Part shown: positions 1 to 9,641 of the stretch, piece by piece
How positions within the stretch are numbered: the stretch's first letter is position 1
How the letters are laid out: every line of letters begins with the position of its first letter
Position numbers and translations under genes: made by a program
Source of the DNA: Albibacterium profundi
Lineage (GTDB): Bacteria; Bacteroidota; Bacteroidia; Sphingobacteriales; Sphingobacteriaceae
Reading direction: 5' to 3'
Assembly: GCF_042159835.1 (NCBI RefSeq)
Contig: NZ_JBBVGT010000003.1
Location: 62,001-126,000 of the forward strand
DNA length: 64,000 bases
The notes under the pieces: generated by a model
Told to the model about the DNA's origin: nothing
What the model saw: only the letters and a program-made list of their open reading frames with translations
Database searches by the model: none

Positions 1-1
1 T

Positions 2-2629
2 TTTCATGGATGTCAGAAAGAAGCGGAAGTTGAAGAGCCCATAGACCCCAAAGTCGAAAAGTTCACGCTACCAGAGGGTTTTGTAATCGAACATATTTAT
101 AGCCCTTCCGATGAAGAGCGAGGCTCATGGGTCTCGATGACATTTGACGATCGAGGACGGATGATTGCTTCCGACCAATTTGGCGGATTGTATCGTCTCA
201 CAATTCCAGAAATAGGTAATGATAGCATTCCGTTGGTCATCGATAGTTTGCATTTCCCGTTAGAAGGAGAAGCTTTAACAGATACTTCTAAAAGAAAAGT
301 GGGCATGGGTTTCGCACAGGGATTACTCTGGGCCCATAATAGTCTTTACGTGATGGTTAATCATCGCGGCGACGAGATCTTAAGAAAAGGGAGCGGGCTG
401 TATCGACTACAGGACACGAATAACGATGATGAGTTTGATAAAATCACGCAACTCTTGAAAATGGAGGGTGAAGGCGAGCATGGACCGCATAGTGTTGTTT
501 TAGGACCCGACGGGGAATCGATCTATATCGTTGCGGGTAACCATACGGATATTCCGGAGATGGATTCTTATCGACTGCCCGCCAATTGGCAGGAGGATAA
601 TTTACTACAGCAGATTAAAGATCCACAAGGGCATGCGACCGACAGAACAGCTCCTGGGGGATGGATTGCGATAACGGATTCCGTGGGTTCAACATGGGAA
701 TTATTTGCTGCAGGTTTTAGAAACACATTTGATATAGCATTTAATCCCGAAGGGGAATTATTTGCCTATGATTCTGATATGGAGTGGGATTTTGGAATGA
801 GCTGGTACCGGCCCACTAGAATCTTACACGTTACCAGCGGTAGCGAGTTTGGTTGGCGTACAGGTAACGGTAAATGGGCGCCGTATTATCCCGATAATTT
901 GCCTGCGATGATTAACATCGGACAAGGGTCACCTACCAATTTAATATATGGAACAAAGAGCCTGTTTCCGGATAAGTACCGTAATAGCCTTTTCGCTTTC
1001 GATTGGAGTTTTGGTATTGTATATGCAGTTAGCTTAGAAGAGGACGGAGCTACGTATACAGCTAATGCTGAAGAGTTTATTGCTGGATCGCCGTTGCCTT
1101 TGACAGATGGGGAAATCGGTCCTGACGGTGCACTATATTTCCTGACAGGAGGAAGAGAGCTTGAATCCGATCTATATCGAGTTTATTATAAAGACTATCA
1201 GGAAATTGCTCATGACGCTGAGACCGACTCGGACGGAGTCAATGCCTATCAGCGTGTTCGACGTAAAATAGAGGAATATCACACGAAATCCGATCCGAAG
1301 GCTATCGATTTTATCTGGCCGTATTTGCGGAATAAAGATCGACATATTCGTTATGCCGCAAGGATTGCGTTGGAGAATCAAGCGCTCGACGGATGGAAAG
1401 ATCGCGCCTTTCAGGAACGAAGCGTGCAAGCAACTATACAGTCGATGATTGCGATGGCGCGGGTAGGAGAGGATGCGGACTTGCAATCGTCTATATTAAG
1501 AAAGTTGATGACGATCGACTTGCCTGCACAGACGGAAGAGAATCAATTAGGCGTGCTGCGAGCAGCGGAGCTTACGCTCTCAAGGCTGGGTATGCCTGAG
1601 GAGCCAGTTGCCGAACGCTTGATCAGCTATTTTGAGCAACTGTACCCCGCGGAAACCAATACGTTAAACCGGGAACTAAGTAAGGTATTGGTTCACCTCA
1701 ACGACGATGAGGCTATTTCAAAGACCTTGGATTTGCTTGCTGTAGCTGAAGACGACTCAACTTATCAGGAGACTGTAACCAAGTCGTCCGACCTGATTCT
1801 GAGAAACCCTCAATATGGATTAGATATTGCCAATTTGTTGACCAAAACGCCTCCTGCTCAGCAGATTTACTTTGCCACCGTTTTAAGTAAAGCGAAGGAA
1901 GGCTGGACTGACCAGACAAGGGAACGATACTTCAAATGGTTTTATGATGCTTTCGGTTACAAAGGCGGTAATAGTTATATCGGCTTTGTGAATCGTGCTA
2001 GAACTTTAGCACTCGAGCATGTGCCCGATTCTGAGTTCGATCACTACAATAAACTTTCTGGCGATTCTTTGGTGAACCAAGCAGGTACAGCTTTGTTTAC
2101 AAGCGAAGAGGGCCCCAAAGGGCCGGGACGGCCATGGAAAATGGATGAGGCTTTGGAGATTGTTGAAGCTGATTCGGGCAAGCGGGATTTCGAACAAGGA
2201 TTGATGCTTTTTTCAGCGATTCGTTGCAAATCCTGCCATAGCATGCAAGGTGAAGGGGGCGCTATTGGACCCGACTTGACACAGTTAGGCTCGCGCTTTA
2301 CGGCAAAAGATATGCTTGAGGCCATTATTGAACCTAACAATGTGATATCAGATCAATATGCATCAACCGTGTTTTCATTTAAAGATGGATCATCTATGTT
2401 AGCTAAACTAATCGACGAGGATGAGGATGTATATATTGTGTCCCAAAATCCCTATGCTCCCCATATTCTCAAAGAAATACCGAAGAAGGACGTCAGCAGT
2501 TTTAAGTTAGCGGAAATATCGGTGATGCCACCAGGAACAATCAATGTTCTCAATGAAGATGAGTTAAAGGATTTGATAGCTTATTTAATGGCCGGCGGCG
2601 ATGAAGGCAGCGAGGTATATGACAAGTAA
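2..2629 (+). CDS. Propeller/HEAT/cytochrome c lipoprotein, 5' end cut by window
   Basis: The frame is open from base 2, before the first in-window ATG (137), and begins F-H-G-C-Q-K, which looks like the end of a lipobox, so only the signal peptide is missing. The N-terminal half resembles the sugar-dehydrogenase-like beta-propeller of the 'putative membrane-bound dehydrogenase' family, the middle is helical and HEAT-like, and the C-terminus carries a heme c motif CKSCH (bases 2225-2239) followed by GPDLTQLG and a distal Met, typical of the TIGR02603 heme-binding domain. The inferred role is periplasmic oxidation of a sugar-type substrate with electrons passed to heme; the substrate is unknown. 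The gene ends 6 bases before the convergent SGNH hydrolase. The domain reading is from family knowledge; the heme motif is seen directly. Confidence 0.8.
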   Translation, partial: FHGCQKEAEVEEPIDPKVEKFTLPEGFVIEHIYSPSDEERGSWVSMTFDDRGRMIASDQFGGLYRLTIPEIGNDSIPLVIDSLHFPLEGEALTDTSKRKVGMGFAQGLLWAHNSLYVMVNHRGDEILRKGSGLYRLQDTNNDDEFDKITQLLKMEGEGEHGPHSVVLGPDGESIYIVAGNHTDIPEMDSYRLPANWQEDNLLQQIKDPQGHATDRTAPGGWIAITDSVGSTWELFAAGFRNTFDIAFNPEGELFAYDSDMEWDFGMSWYRPTRILHVTSGSEFGWRTGNGKWAPYYPDNLPAMINIGQGSPTNLIYGTKSLFPDKYRNSLFAFDWSFGIVYAVSLEEDGATYTANAEEFIAGSPLPLTDGEIGPDGALYFLTGGRELESDLYRVYYKDYQEIAHDAETDSDGVNAYQRVRRKIEEYHTKSDPKAIDFIWPYLRNKDRHIRYAARIALENQALDGWKDRAFQERSVQATIQSMIAMARVGEDADLQSSILRKLMTIDLPAQTEENQLGVLRAAELTLSRLGMPEEPVAERLISYFEQLYPAETNTLNRELSKVLVHLNDDEAISKTLDLLAVAEDDSTYQETVTKSSDLILRNPQYGLDIANLLTKTPPAQQIYFATVLSKAKEGWTDQTRERYFKWFYDAFGYKGGNSYIGFVNRARTLALEHVPDSEFDHYNKLSGDSLVNQAGTALFTSEEGPKGPGRPWKMDEALEIVEADSGKRDFEQGLMLFSAIRCKSCHSMQGEGGAIGPDLTQLGSRFTAKDMLEAIIEPNNVISDQYASTVFSFKDGSSMLAKLIDEDEDVYIVSQNPYAPHILKEIPKKDVSSFKLAEISVMPPGTINVLNEDELKDLIAYLMAGGDEGSEVYDK

Positions 2630-2635
2630 ATCAAT

Positions 2636-3367
2636 TTAATTATGCTCAATACTTGGTAAAATGATTTTTTTCCATTGTTGATAGGCCTCGCCATTTAAAT
2701 GTAGACCATCGTTGCTGAATTCCTTTTTCAATTTGCCTTCGGAATCAATAAACTTGCTATGTAGGTCGACATAGGTGTATTTATAGCGCTTCGCATTTTC
2801 TGAAAGCAGCTTGTTGATTTGGATAATTGCCTCACCGTTTTTTGTATGGTTGTTGAATTTTTTATAAAAATCACTCACCGGTAAGATGCTTTGTACATAC
2901 AATTCGGTATCGGGACTGTCTTGCTGGATAATTTGCGCTATAAGAAAGATATTATGGACTACTTCGTCTTGAGGAACGTTTCGCTCAAGGTCATTTGTTC
3001 CGATCAGAAGGAACACTTTACTGGGTTTCCTTATCGTTATTTCGTCCAAGCGATTGAGGATGCCAGTAGTGATGTCACCGCTAATGCCACGGTTCAAGAT
3101 TTTGTCGTTACCAAATAGCTCATACCACTCTGCGCCATCGGTAATGCTATTGCCCAGAAATATAATCGCATTGGGTCGAATAGGTAGGGTTCTAAAAAGT
3201 GATACACGCTGCTGGTAGTAAGTGGAAAACAAACTATCATCCAAATGTTTAGGTACTTCAACTTTTGCTGATCGGACATCCGATTCGTTTTGTGCCAAAA
3301 TAGGCTGCACACTGATGATACCGACAAAAAGGCCCGATAGAAGAATTCGTAAAAATAGGGTATACAT
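2636..3367 (-). CDS. SGNH/GDSL-family hydrolase, exported
   Basis: 243 residues. A Sec signal peptide runs to about residue 26 (..QPILAQ). The SGNH blocks are all present: GNSITDG with nucleophile Ser74, Gly96 in GISGD, GTND with Asn125, and the terminal D220-G-L-H223 pair. It is probably a periplasmic esterase, for example one removing acetyl groups from glycans, but this family does not allow the substrate to be named. It is convergent with the upstream oxidoreductase gene. A good -7 box lies about 40 bases before the start codon. Confidence 0.85.
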   Translation of the reverse strand: MYTLFLRILLSGLFVGIISVQPILAQNESDVRSAKVEVPKHLDDSLFSTYYQQRVSLFRTLPIRPNAIIFLGNSITDGAEWYELFGNDKILNRGISGDITTGILNRLDEITIRKPSKVFLLIGTNDLERNVPQDEVVHNIFLIAQIIQQDSPDTELYVQSILPVSDFYKKFNNHTKNGEAIIQINKLLSENAKRYKYTYVDLHSKFIDSEGKLKKEFSNDGLHLNGEAYQQWKKIILPSIEHN

Positions 3368-3404
3368 AAAGCTTGTGTTGATATTTGTTAGAATTTTATC
3401 TAGA

Positions 3405-3412
3405 CAAACTTA
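3405..3412 (-). promoter_or_regulatory. Bacteroidota -7 box for the SGNH hydrolase
   Basis: Read on the minus strand this is TAAGTTTG, a perfect match to the Bacteroidota TAnnTTTG element, about 40 bases upstream of the start codon. No clear TTTG/TTG -33 element sits at the expected spacing. Confidence 0.4.
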
Positions 3413-3446
3413 AGATTTTATTCGAAAAACTATAACTTACAACATT

Positions 3447-4220
3447 CTAAAACCTATAACCTACAGCCAATCCGGTTCTAAGCCCAGTCCACGGCCCCTT
3501 AGCATGAATGGTTGCCCCTTCCGAGTTCACTTCACTCGACAGATCAATCAATGGAACATCTTCTAGTACGCTGAGCTGTTCTCGTAAGGCATCTTGTTCC
3601 TGTTCTGATAAATCTCGTAATGTACTTAAATCTCCTTTGGACGTGCCGTACTGCGGACCCAAAATCCACCAATCTAAATACCACTGATCCGCTAATTTCC
3701 ATTGCGCACCGAATAATACGCCGCCGGTAAACGTAGAAATTCCGCCTGTCATATCGACGGTCTCCTCAAGATAGAAGTCTGATTGCGCATCTCTGTATTC
3801 AATATGGATGGGAACGTCAGCTGAATAACGTGCGATTCGTACAAAAGGGGCAACATAAAATCCTTCGAAAAGATTGCGACCAAAGTAAAATCTAAATTCA
3901 GGTGTAAAAGCCACATTGCCGGTCTGGAGCTGACTGACATGCGACCAGATCTCATCGTTATCGATTATATTTTCAAAAATGGACTGGAATGGAAGATCGC
4001 CCTTTGGCATAAAACGAACCCCTGCGGCAACGGTCATGTTTGACGTGATGGGGCGTTCATATTGAAACGAGAAATTTCCAATCGGTATACCGGCCACGTT
4101 CCATTTCACGATGTTTGGTCGGGGTGGATCATAGTTATCTGAACTAGTTATGTCTTGTGCAGAAACTATAGAGGTCTGCATGAGTAGTGCCGTGAAAAAG
4201 AGGAGGGTTAATTTATACAT
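3447..4220 (-). CDS. Outer-membrane beta-barrel protein, DUF3575-like
   Basis: 257 residues with a signal peptide (cleavage near ..SIVSAQ). The body alternates hydrophobic and polar residues with many aromatic positions, and it ends in Arg-Phe (..LAVGYRF), the usual C-terminal aromatic of outer-membrane barrels. The opening after the signal (IVKWNVAGIPIGNFSFQYERPI) resembles the DUF3575 family of small porin-like proteins. No enzymatic motif is visible and the function is unknown. It is divergent from the DUF1080 lipoprotein and transcribed toward the SGNH gene, possibly separately from it. Confidence 0.6.
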   Translation of the reverse strand: MYKLTLLFFTALLMQTSIVSAQDITSSDNYDPPRPNIVKWNVAGIPIGNFSFQYERPITSNMTVAAGVRFMPKGDLPFQSIFENIIDNDEIWSHVSQLQTGNVAFTPEFRFYFGRNLFEGFYVAPFVRIARYSADVPIHIEYRDAQSDFYLEETVDMTGGISTFTGGVLFGAQWKLADQWYLDWWILGPQYGTSKGDLSTLRDLSEQEQDALREQLSVLEDVPLIDLSSEVNSEGATIHAKGPWTGLRTGLAVGYRF

Positions 4221-4335
4221 AATTTCTTGGACTATTAGAAGATCAACAAGTTTGCTAGCTAACTGTTTCCTTAGCTGACAGCTAAATTCTTTTTTCTTTT
4301 TATATTTAGCACGGAAATCGAATCAATCCATCCCT

Positions 4336-5130
4336 ATGAAATATACAATTGTTTTAATTAGCATCTTCTTTCTATTCTTTTCTTGTACGGCCCTTCGATC
4401 CAACGAAGCTCGCAACGGCGGCTGGGTTGATTTGTTCAACGGGAAAGATATCAATGATTGGATGGTTAAAATTCATCATCATGAAGAGGGTGTCAATTTT
4501 GGGAATACGTTCCGAGTAGAAAATGGTGTTATTCAAGTTCGGTATGATGAATATGGCGATTTTAATGATCAATTCGGGCATCTTTATTACAAGACTCCGT
4601 ATTCTCATTATCATCTGAAACTCGATTATCGTTTTGTAGGCGAACTGCAAAAGGGCGCACCGTCATATACACTGCGGAATAGCGGAGTTATGTTTCATTC
4701 ACAAGATCCGCGAACCATGTTAAAGGAGCAAGATTGGCCTATTTCGGTTGAGATGCAATTTTTGGGGGGACTAGGCGATGGCAAACCACGGCCTACCGGA
4801 AATATGTGTTCGCCGGGAACCGATGTGGTTTACCAAGGAGAGAAATCACGATTTCACTGTATTAATTCAAGTTCAGATACCTACGACGGTGATCAATGGG
4901 TGCACGCCGAACTAATTGTCCTAGGAGATTCACTCATTACACATATTATTAACGGCGATACCGTTTTACGATACTCAAAGCCGCAGATCGGCGGAGGGAC
5001 CATGAACGGAGCTGATCCAAAAATTAATATTCCCGGAACTCCGCTTCGATCAGGATACATCGCACTGCAAAGTGAAGGGCAACCTGTTGATTTTAAGAAT
5101 ATTCAATTAAAAGATCTATCGAAGGATTAG
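4336..5130 (+). CDS. DUF1080 (3-keto-disaccharide hydrolase type) lipoprotein
   Basis: 264 residues. The start gives a short hydrophobic signal ending in the lipobox FFSC (Cys17), so the protein is probably anchored in an envelope membrane. The body starts with the DUF1080 hallmark W-V-D-L-F-N-G-K-D-I-N-D-W and has the family's jelly-roll pattern (YSHYHLKLDYRF, NSGVMFH, SVEMQFLGG). DUF1080 proteins have been linked to cleavage of 3-keto-sugars formed by oxidation of glycosides. Here the neighbours are sugar-oxidising cytochrome proteins and a second DUF1080 gene 72 bases downstream, which supports a shared pathway. The exact substrate is not visible. Confidence 0.82.
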   Translation: MKYTIVLISIFFLFFSCTALRSNEARNGGWVDLFNGKDINDWMVKIHHHEEGVNFGNTFRVENGVIQVRYDEYGDFNDQFGHLYYKTPYSHYHLKLDYRFVGELQKGAPSYTLRNSGVMFHSQDPRTMLKEQDWPISVEMQFLGGLGDGKPRPTGNMCSPGTDVVYQGEKSRFHCINSSSDTYDGDQWVHAELIVLGDSLITHIINGDTVLRYSKPQIGGGTMNGADPKINIPGTPLRSGYIALQSEGQPVDFKNIQLKDLSKD

Positions 5131-5202
5131 ATTTTATCTCAAAACCGCTACCTTGGCTTGTTCTAACATTATTGCTTTAATATTTTAAACTCAGAATATA
5201 TT

Positions 5203-6168
5203 ATGAAAAAAATAGTTGTCATCGCCCTTTGTTGTTTGCTAACCTTTGGCGTAAAATTACAGCCTGTGGCTGCTGCTAAGTCGACAGGAACCTATAGTCA
5301 AGCCGACCAGAAAGAACTCGTAGGCCGCTGGGACCTGACCCTTGATGTGAATGGAAAACCTGCTCCTTCTTGGTTGGAAGTGAAACTTTCAGGAAACCGG
5401 ACGTTAATCGGTTCCTTTGTAGCTATTGTTGGTAGCGCTCGTCCAGTTTCCGAAGTAGAGTTTGATAATGGCAAGTTTCACTTTGAAATTCCACCACAGT
5501 GGGAGTCTGGCGATCAAGACCTTGTTGTTGAAGGCGAACTAAAGGACGATGAACTCCAAGGCTCCATTACCATGAGCGACGGTGAAAAATATACGTTTGT
5601 AGGTGTGCGTGCGCCTTATTTGAAGCGAACGAGCGAAGTAACATGGGGTAAGACTACCGAGTTGTTTAACGGGGAAGACCTAACCGGATGGAAGGCTCTC
5701 GGCGAAAATCAATGGGAGGTGATTGATGGTATCCTAACAAGCGCTCGATCGGGTGCTAACTTAGTTTCCGATCAGAAGTTTACCGATTTTAAGCTGCATG
5801 TCGAGTTCAGGTACCAAAAAGGAAGCAATAGTGGTGTGTATCTACGTGGAAGACATGAAGTGCAAATTGAAGACAGCCCGAAAACAGCTCATCCGGATAG
5901 TCATTTGTTCAGCGGTGTCTATGGCTTCTTGCCGCCAAGTGAAATTGCAGCTTTGGGGCCGGATACATGGCAAACATACGATATCACATTAATTGGTCGC
6001 ATGATTACCGTTGTCGCCAATGGCAAGACTGTCATTTCTAATCAGGAAATCCCCGGTATTACTGGTGGAGCTTTAGATAGTAAAGAAGGAGAGCCTGGCC
6101 CTATCTATATACAAGGAGATCATGGACCGATTGAGTTTCGGAAAATTACGATCACCGAAGCCAAGTAA
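5203..6168 (+). CDS. DUF1080 protein with extra N-terminal domain, exported
   Basis: 321 residues with a classical signal peptide (cleavage near ..PVAAAKS). Residues about 40-140 form a small beta-rich domain (VGRWDLTLDVNGKPAPSWLEV and following), then a DUF1080 domain starts at TTELFNGEDLTGWKAL and runs to the C-terminus, with NSGVYLRGRHEVQIED as its core motif. This extended form is common in Bacteroidota and planctomycetes, where it is annotated as a putative 3-keto-glycoside hydrolase. It follows the shorter DUF1080 lipoprotein on the same strand and may share a transcript. It lacks a lipobox, so it is probably soluble in the periplasm. Confidence 0.82.
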   Translation: MKKIVVIALCCLLTFGVKLQPVAAAKSTGTYSQADQKELVGRWDLTLDVNGKPAPSWLEVKLSGNRTLIGSFVAIVGSARPVSEVEFDNGKFHFEIPPQWESGDQDLVVEGELKDDELQGSITMSDGEKYTFVGVRAPYLKRTSEVTWGKTTELFNGEDLTGWKALGENQWEVIDGILTSARSGANLVSDQKFTDFKLHVEFRYQKGSNSGVYLRGRHEVQIEDSPKTAHPDSHLFSGVYGFLPPSEIAALGPDTWQTYDITLIGRMITVVANGKTVISNQEIPGITGGALDSKEGEPGPIYIQGDHGPIEFRKITITEAK

Positions 6169-6190
6169 GTACCGTTCTAAGAAGATCTTT

Positions 6191-7030
6191 TTATTGGCGG
6201 AACTGTTTTAGGATTTCGTTAACATCCAGTTTGGCATTTAAATCCTCTGAATCATAGGTTTCGATATCTCCATCGACGTCCCTGAAAGAGGTTGCCGAAT
6301 ATTTGTATACGGACCATTCCCCGTTATGGTATTCCAATGCGCTCAAATTTTCAACCCAGTCGCCTGAGTTGAGGTAAAGGACACTACCTTTTTCGGTGCA
6401 GATGGTTCGGAGCTCTGGTTGATGGATATGACCGCATACGACATAGGAATAGCCTTTGTCTACCGCTAATTCCGCCGCGGTTTGTTCAAAGTCATTGATA
6501 AATTTAACGGCATTTTTAAAGCTGGCTTTTACGCGCTTTGAAAAGCTCATCTTTTCCCGTTTCATGACAGTTAAACACCAGTTGACGAAGCTATTGATCA
6601 ATATGAGCGTGTCGTAGCCAATGGCTCCCAGTTTTGCCAACCATTTTGAATGCTGCATGGTCACGTCGAAAACATCACCGTGGAAGAACCAAGCCTCTGC
6701 ACCGTCTAGTTTCAGGACTAACTTATCAGCGAGGTAAAAGTTGCCGATTTGCAGGTCGCTAAACTTTCGCAACATCTCATCATGGTTACCGGTTAAATAA
6801 TATACTTGGGTGCCTTCTGTGAGCGATTTCATAATTCGGCGCACGACTTTCATATGCGAATCCGGCCAATACGATTTGCTGAATTGCCAGATATCAATTA
6901 TATCCCCGTTTAGTATCAGCGTTTTTGCTTGAATGCTTTTAAGATAATTTAAGAGTTCTTTGGCGTGACAACCGTATGTACCTAAATGAACATCGGATAT
7001 GACAACCAGGTCGACTTCTCGTTTTGCCAT
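6191..7030 (-). CDS. UDP-2,3-diacylglucosamine diphosphatase-like metallophosphoesterase
   Basis: 279 residues. Calcineurin-like phosphoesterase motifs appear in order: SDVHLG (Asp13, His15), NGDIID (Asp43), GNHDE (Asn82, His83), a His-Gly-Asp segment near 117 and a GHIHQPE motif near 200. This is the LpxH/YbbF-type arrangement and fits lipid A synthesis, removing UMP from UDP-diacylglucosamine at the inner membrane. Bacteroidota often carry more than one paralogue, so this copy could act on another substrate. No signal peptide. It is divergent from the ThuA/dehydrogenase gene. Confidence 0.75.
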   Translation of the reverse strand: MAKREVDLVVISDVHLGTYGCHAKELLNYLKSIQAKTLILNGDIIDIWQFSKSYWPDSHMKVVRRIMKSLTEGTQVYYLTGNHDEMLRKFSDLQIGNFYLADKLVLKLDGAEAWFFHGDVFDVTMQHSKWLAKLGAIGYDTLILINSFVNWCLTVMKREKMSFSKRVKASFKNAVKFINDFEQTAAELAVDKGYSYVVCGHIHQPELRTICTEKGSVLYLNSGDWVENLSALEYHNGEWSVYKYSATSFRDVDGDIETYDSEDLNAKLDVNEILKQFRQ

Positions 7031-7171
7031 GTAACTGCTTAAGATATATGACGCAAAAATCGGTTTCCTATATGAACTAGATGATAAGGATGTGTTAAAT
7101 ATTTAAACGATCTAAGAGAATAGATATTAAGAAAGGTTAAGATAGTGGAAGTTAAATTGAAAAATAGTAAA

Positions 7172-7179
7172 TATATTTG
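7172..7179 (+). promoter_or_regulatory. Bacteroidota -7 box for the ThuA/dehydrogenase gene
   Basis: TATATTTG matches TAnnTTTG exactly and lies 19 bases before the ATG, so the 5' leader would be very short. No convincing -33 TTTG was found. Confidence 0.4.
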
Positions 7180-7198
7180 ACCCCTTAACTTAAAATTT

Positions 7199-9634
7199 AT
7201 GAAAATCTCGAAAGTATTTTTTGGTGTTATCTGTTTGTTTTTTATTCTATTGAGTTTCTCGTGTAATAAGCGCTCGGGTGATCCTAGAATTTTGGTCTTT
7301 AGCAAAACAGCTGCATTCTATCATGAATCTATACCGACAGCTGTTGCGGCTTTGCAAAAGCTGGGCGCTGAAAATCAAATTATTGTTGACACGACAACAA
7401 ATTCAAATTGGTTTAACGACGATTCACTGAAAAATTACTCGGCGGTGGTTTTTTTAAGTACAACAGGAGACGTCCTTGATCACTATCAGGAGGCTGCTTT
7501 TGAGCGTTATATACAAGCTGGAGGTGGGTACCTTGGTATACACGCAGCTGCGGACACCGAATACGGGTGGGGTTGGTATGGGCGACTTGTAGGTGCATAT
7601 TTTAAAAGCCATCCTGCGCAACAAGATGCTATACTTGATGTTGTTGACGCTAGCCATGAGGCAACAAAACACCTGCCTAGCGAATGGGAACGAAAAGACG
7701 AATGGTATGATTTTAAGAATATAAGTGACGATATTAATATTATCATGACAATCGATGAGGATTCTTATGAAGGAGGGCAGAATCCCGACGGCCACCCCAT
7801 GGCTTGGTATCACGAATATGACGGCGGTCGTGCATTTTATACGGCTTTAGGACATACTGAGGAGTCTTATGACGATCCTTTGTTTTTACAGCATCTTCTG
7901 GGGGCATTAGACTATGTTATTGGTGGCAATAAAAAGCTTAACTATAAGGATGTAAAAACGCAAAACGTACCGGAAGAAGAACGTTTTACGAAAACCCAAT
8001 TAGTTGAGGGAGTTTTTACGGAGCCTACTGAGATGGCTATTCTGCCGAACCTCGATATTTTGATTGCTCAAAGAAGGGGCGAGATTATGCGTTACGACAA
8101 TGAGACAAAAGATGTGAAGCAAGTCGGCTTTCTGGATGTATATCATGAATCAGGAGTTCCCGGTGTCAACGCAGAAGAAGGACTCATGGGGATCGTAGCA
8201 GATCCTGACTTTAAAGACAATGGTTATATATATATGTATTATAGTCCTGCGGACACGTCGTTAAATCGTTTGTCGCGTTTTGAGTTTAAAAATGACACCA
8301 TTGACCATACCACGGAGAAAACCGTTCTTGAGTTTTACTCCCAACGTGGTATCTGTTGTCATACCGGAGGATCGCTTGCATTCGGTGAGAATAACGAACT
8401 CTATTTGTCTACAGGTGATAACTCTACGCCGTTCGATCAGCCTAACGAGGCTTATGCTAATCATGGTTATGCACCTCTAGACCCACGACCTGGATATGAG
8501 CAATATGATGCACGGAGAACTGCTGGAAATACAAACGACCTGCGTGGTAAAATATTACGCATTATAATCAACGACGACGCGACCTATGATATTCCTGAAG
8601 GGAACTTGTTTGAAGAATCTGAGAAAACCAGACCCGAAATATATGTTATGGGCGATCGCAACCCGTATCGGATCTCTATTGACAAGAAAACGAATTACCT
8701 GTACTGGGGGGAAGTTGGTCCGGATGCTGCGAATGACAGCTTGGATACCCGTGGCCCCAAAGGTTATGATGAAATTAATCAAGCAAGGGAGCCGGGGAAC
8801 TTTGGTTGGCCATTGTTCGTTGGCGACAACTATGCATACAGAAGTTATAACTATGCGACCGGAGAGAGTGGAGAAGCTTTTGATCCAGCAAAGCCGATTA
8901 ATAATTCGCCGAATAATACCGGCTTGACTGAATTGCCGCCTGCTAAGCCAGCCTTTATTTGGTATCCGTACGACGAGTCAATTCATTTTCCGAGCGTAGG
9001 TACCGGCGGGCGAAATGCACTGGCTGGTCCGGTCTACTATACAAGCGATTTTCCTGAAGAAAGCCGTTATCCTGAGTATTATAATGGCAAGCTCTTTATT
9101 TATGACTGGATTCGCGGATGGGTCAAAGTAGTGACGATGCAAGATAATGGCGACTTTGACAAGATGGAACCTTTTATGGCTGGTACGCGATTTAACGCTC
9201 CCATCGAAATGGAAGTTGGGCCAAACGGACTACTATACATGTTAGAGTACGGTAAAGGTTGGTTTGCCAAAAACCCAGATGCAGGATTGGTGCGAATCGA
9301 CTATAATTCAGGTCCTATCGAAAACATCAAAGACGATTCAGCAACTGCTTCCGCGGATAAACCAAGGGGAGAGGCTTTGGTGGCGTCGCTCGACTGTGCA
9401 GCCTGTCATAAAGTAGCTGAGGAGTCTGTAGGGCCATCTTATCTAGCCGTGGCAGAGAAATATAAAGACGATTCTCATGCTGTTCCTTATCTTATCGCAA
9501 AAATTATTGACGGTAGTACAGGTGTTTGGGGTGCGAATGTTATGCCGGCGCATCCAGCATTAAAAAAGGAAGATGCAAACGCAATCGCAGAATGGATCAT
9601 GACGTTAAATGAATCAACCGGTCATCAAGAATAA
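7199..9634 (+). CDS. ThuA + sugar dehydrogenase propeller + cytochrome c lipoprotein
   Basis: 811 residues with three modules. The signal ends in a lipobox (LLSFSC, about residue 22). Residues about 28-235 are a ThuA/trehalose-utilisation domain (ILVFSKTAAFYHESI, GGGYLGIHAAADTEY, GHTEESYDD). Residues about 260-690 are a glucose/sorbosone dehydrogenase beta-propeller (NEEGL-type loop VNAEEGLMGI, GDRNPYRI, FGWPLFVGDN). The C-terminus is a small cytochrome c with CAACH (Cys733, Cys736, His737) and a late VMPAHP methionine. Oxidation by the propeller would hand electrons to the attached heme. The architecture is known in Bacteroidota and planctomycetes; substrate and electron acceptor are inferred only. 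It lies beside two DUF1080 genes and another heme protein, and 7 bases upstream of the DUF72 gene. Confidence 0.85.
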   Translation: MKISKVFFGVICLFFILLSFSCNKRSGDPRILVFSKTAAFYHESIPTAVAALQKLGAENQIIVDTTTNSNWFNDDSLKNYSAVVFLSTTGDVLDHYQEAAFERYIQAGGGYLGIHAAADTEYGWGWYGRLVGAYFKSHPAQQDAILDVVDASHEATKHLPSEWERKDEWYDFKNISDDINIIMTIDEDSYEGGQNPDGHPMAWYHEYDGGRAFYTALGHTEESYDDPLFLQHLLGALDYVIGGNKKLNYKDVKTQNVPEEERFTKTQLVEGVFTEPTEMAILPNLDILIAQRRGEIMRYDNETKDVKQVGFLDVYHESGVPGVNAEEGLMGIVADPDFKDNGYIYMYYSPADTSLNRLSRFEFKNDTIDHTTEKTVLEFYSQRGICCHTGGSLAFGENNELYLSTGDNSTPFDQPNEAYANHGYAPLDPRPGYEQYDARRTAGNTNDLRGKILRIIINDDATYDIPEGNLFEESEKTRPEIYVMGDRNPYRISIDKKTNYLYWGEVGPDAANDSLDTRGPKGYDEINQAREPGNFGWPLFVGDNYAYRSYNYATGESGEAFDPAKPINNSPNNTGLTELPPAKPAFIWYPYDESIHFPSVGTGGRNALAGPVYYTSDFPEESRYPEYYNGKLFIYDWIRGWVKVVTMQDNGDFDKMEPFMAGTRFNAPIEMEVGPNGLLYMLEYGKGWFAKNPDAGLVRIDYNSGPIENIKDDSATASADKPRGEALVASLDCAACHKVAEESVGPSYLAVAEKYKDDSHAVPYLIAKIIDGSTGVWGANVMPAHPALKKEDANAIAEWIMTLNESTGHQE

Positions 9635-9641
9635 TTGAAAA

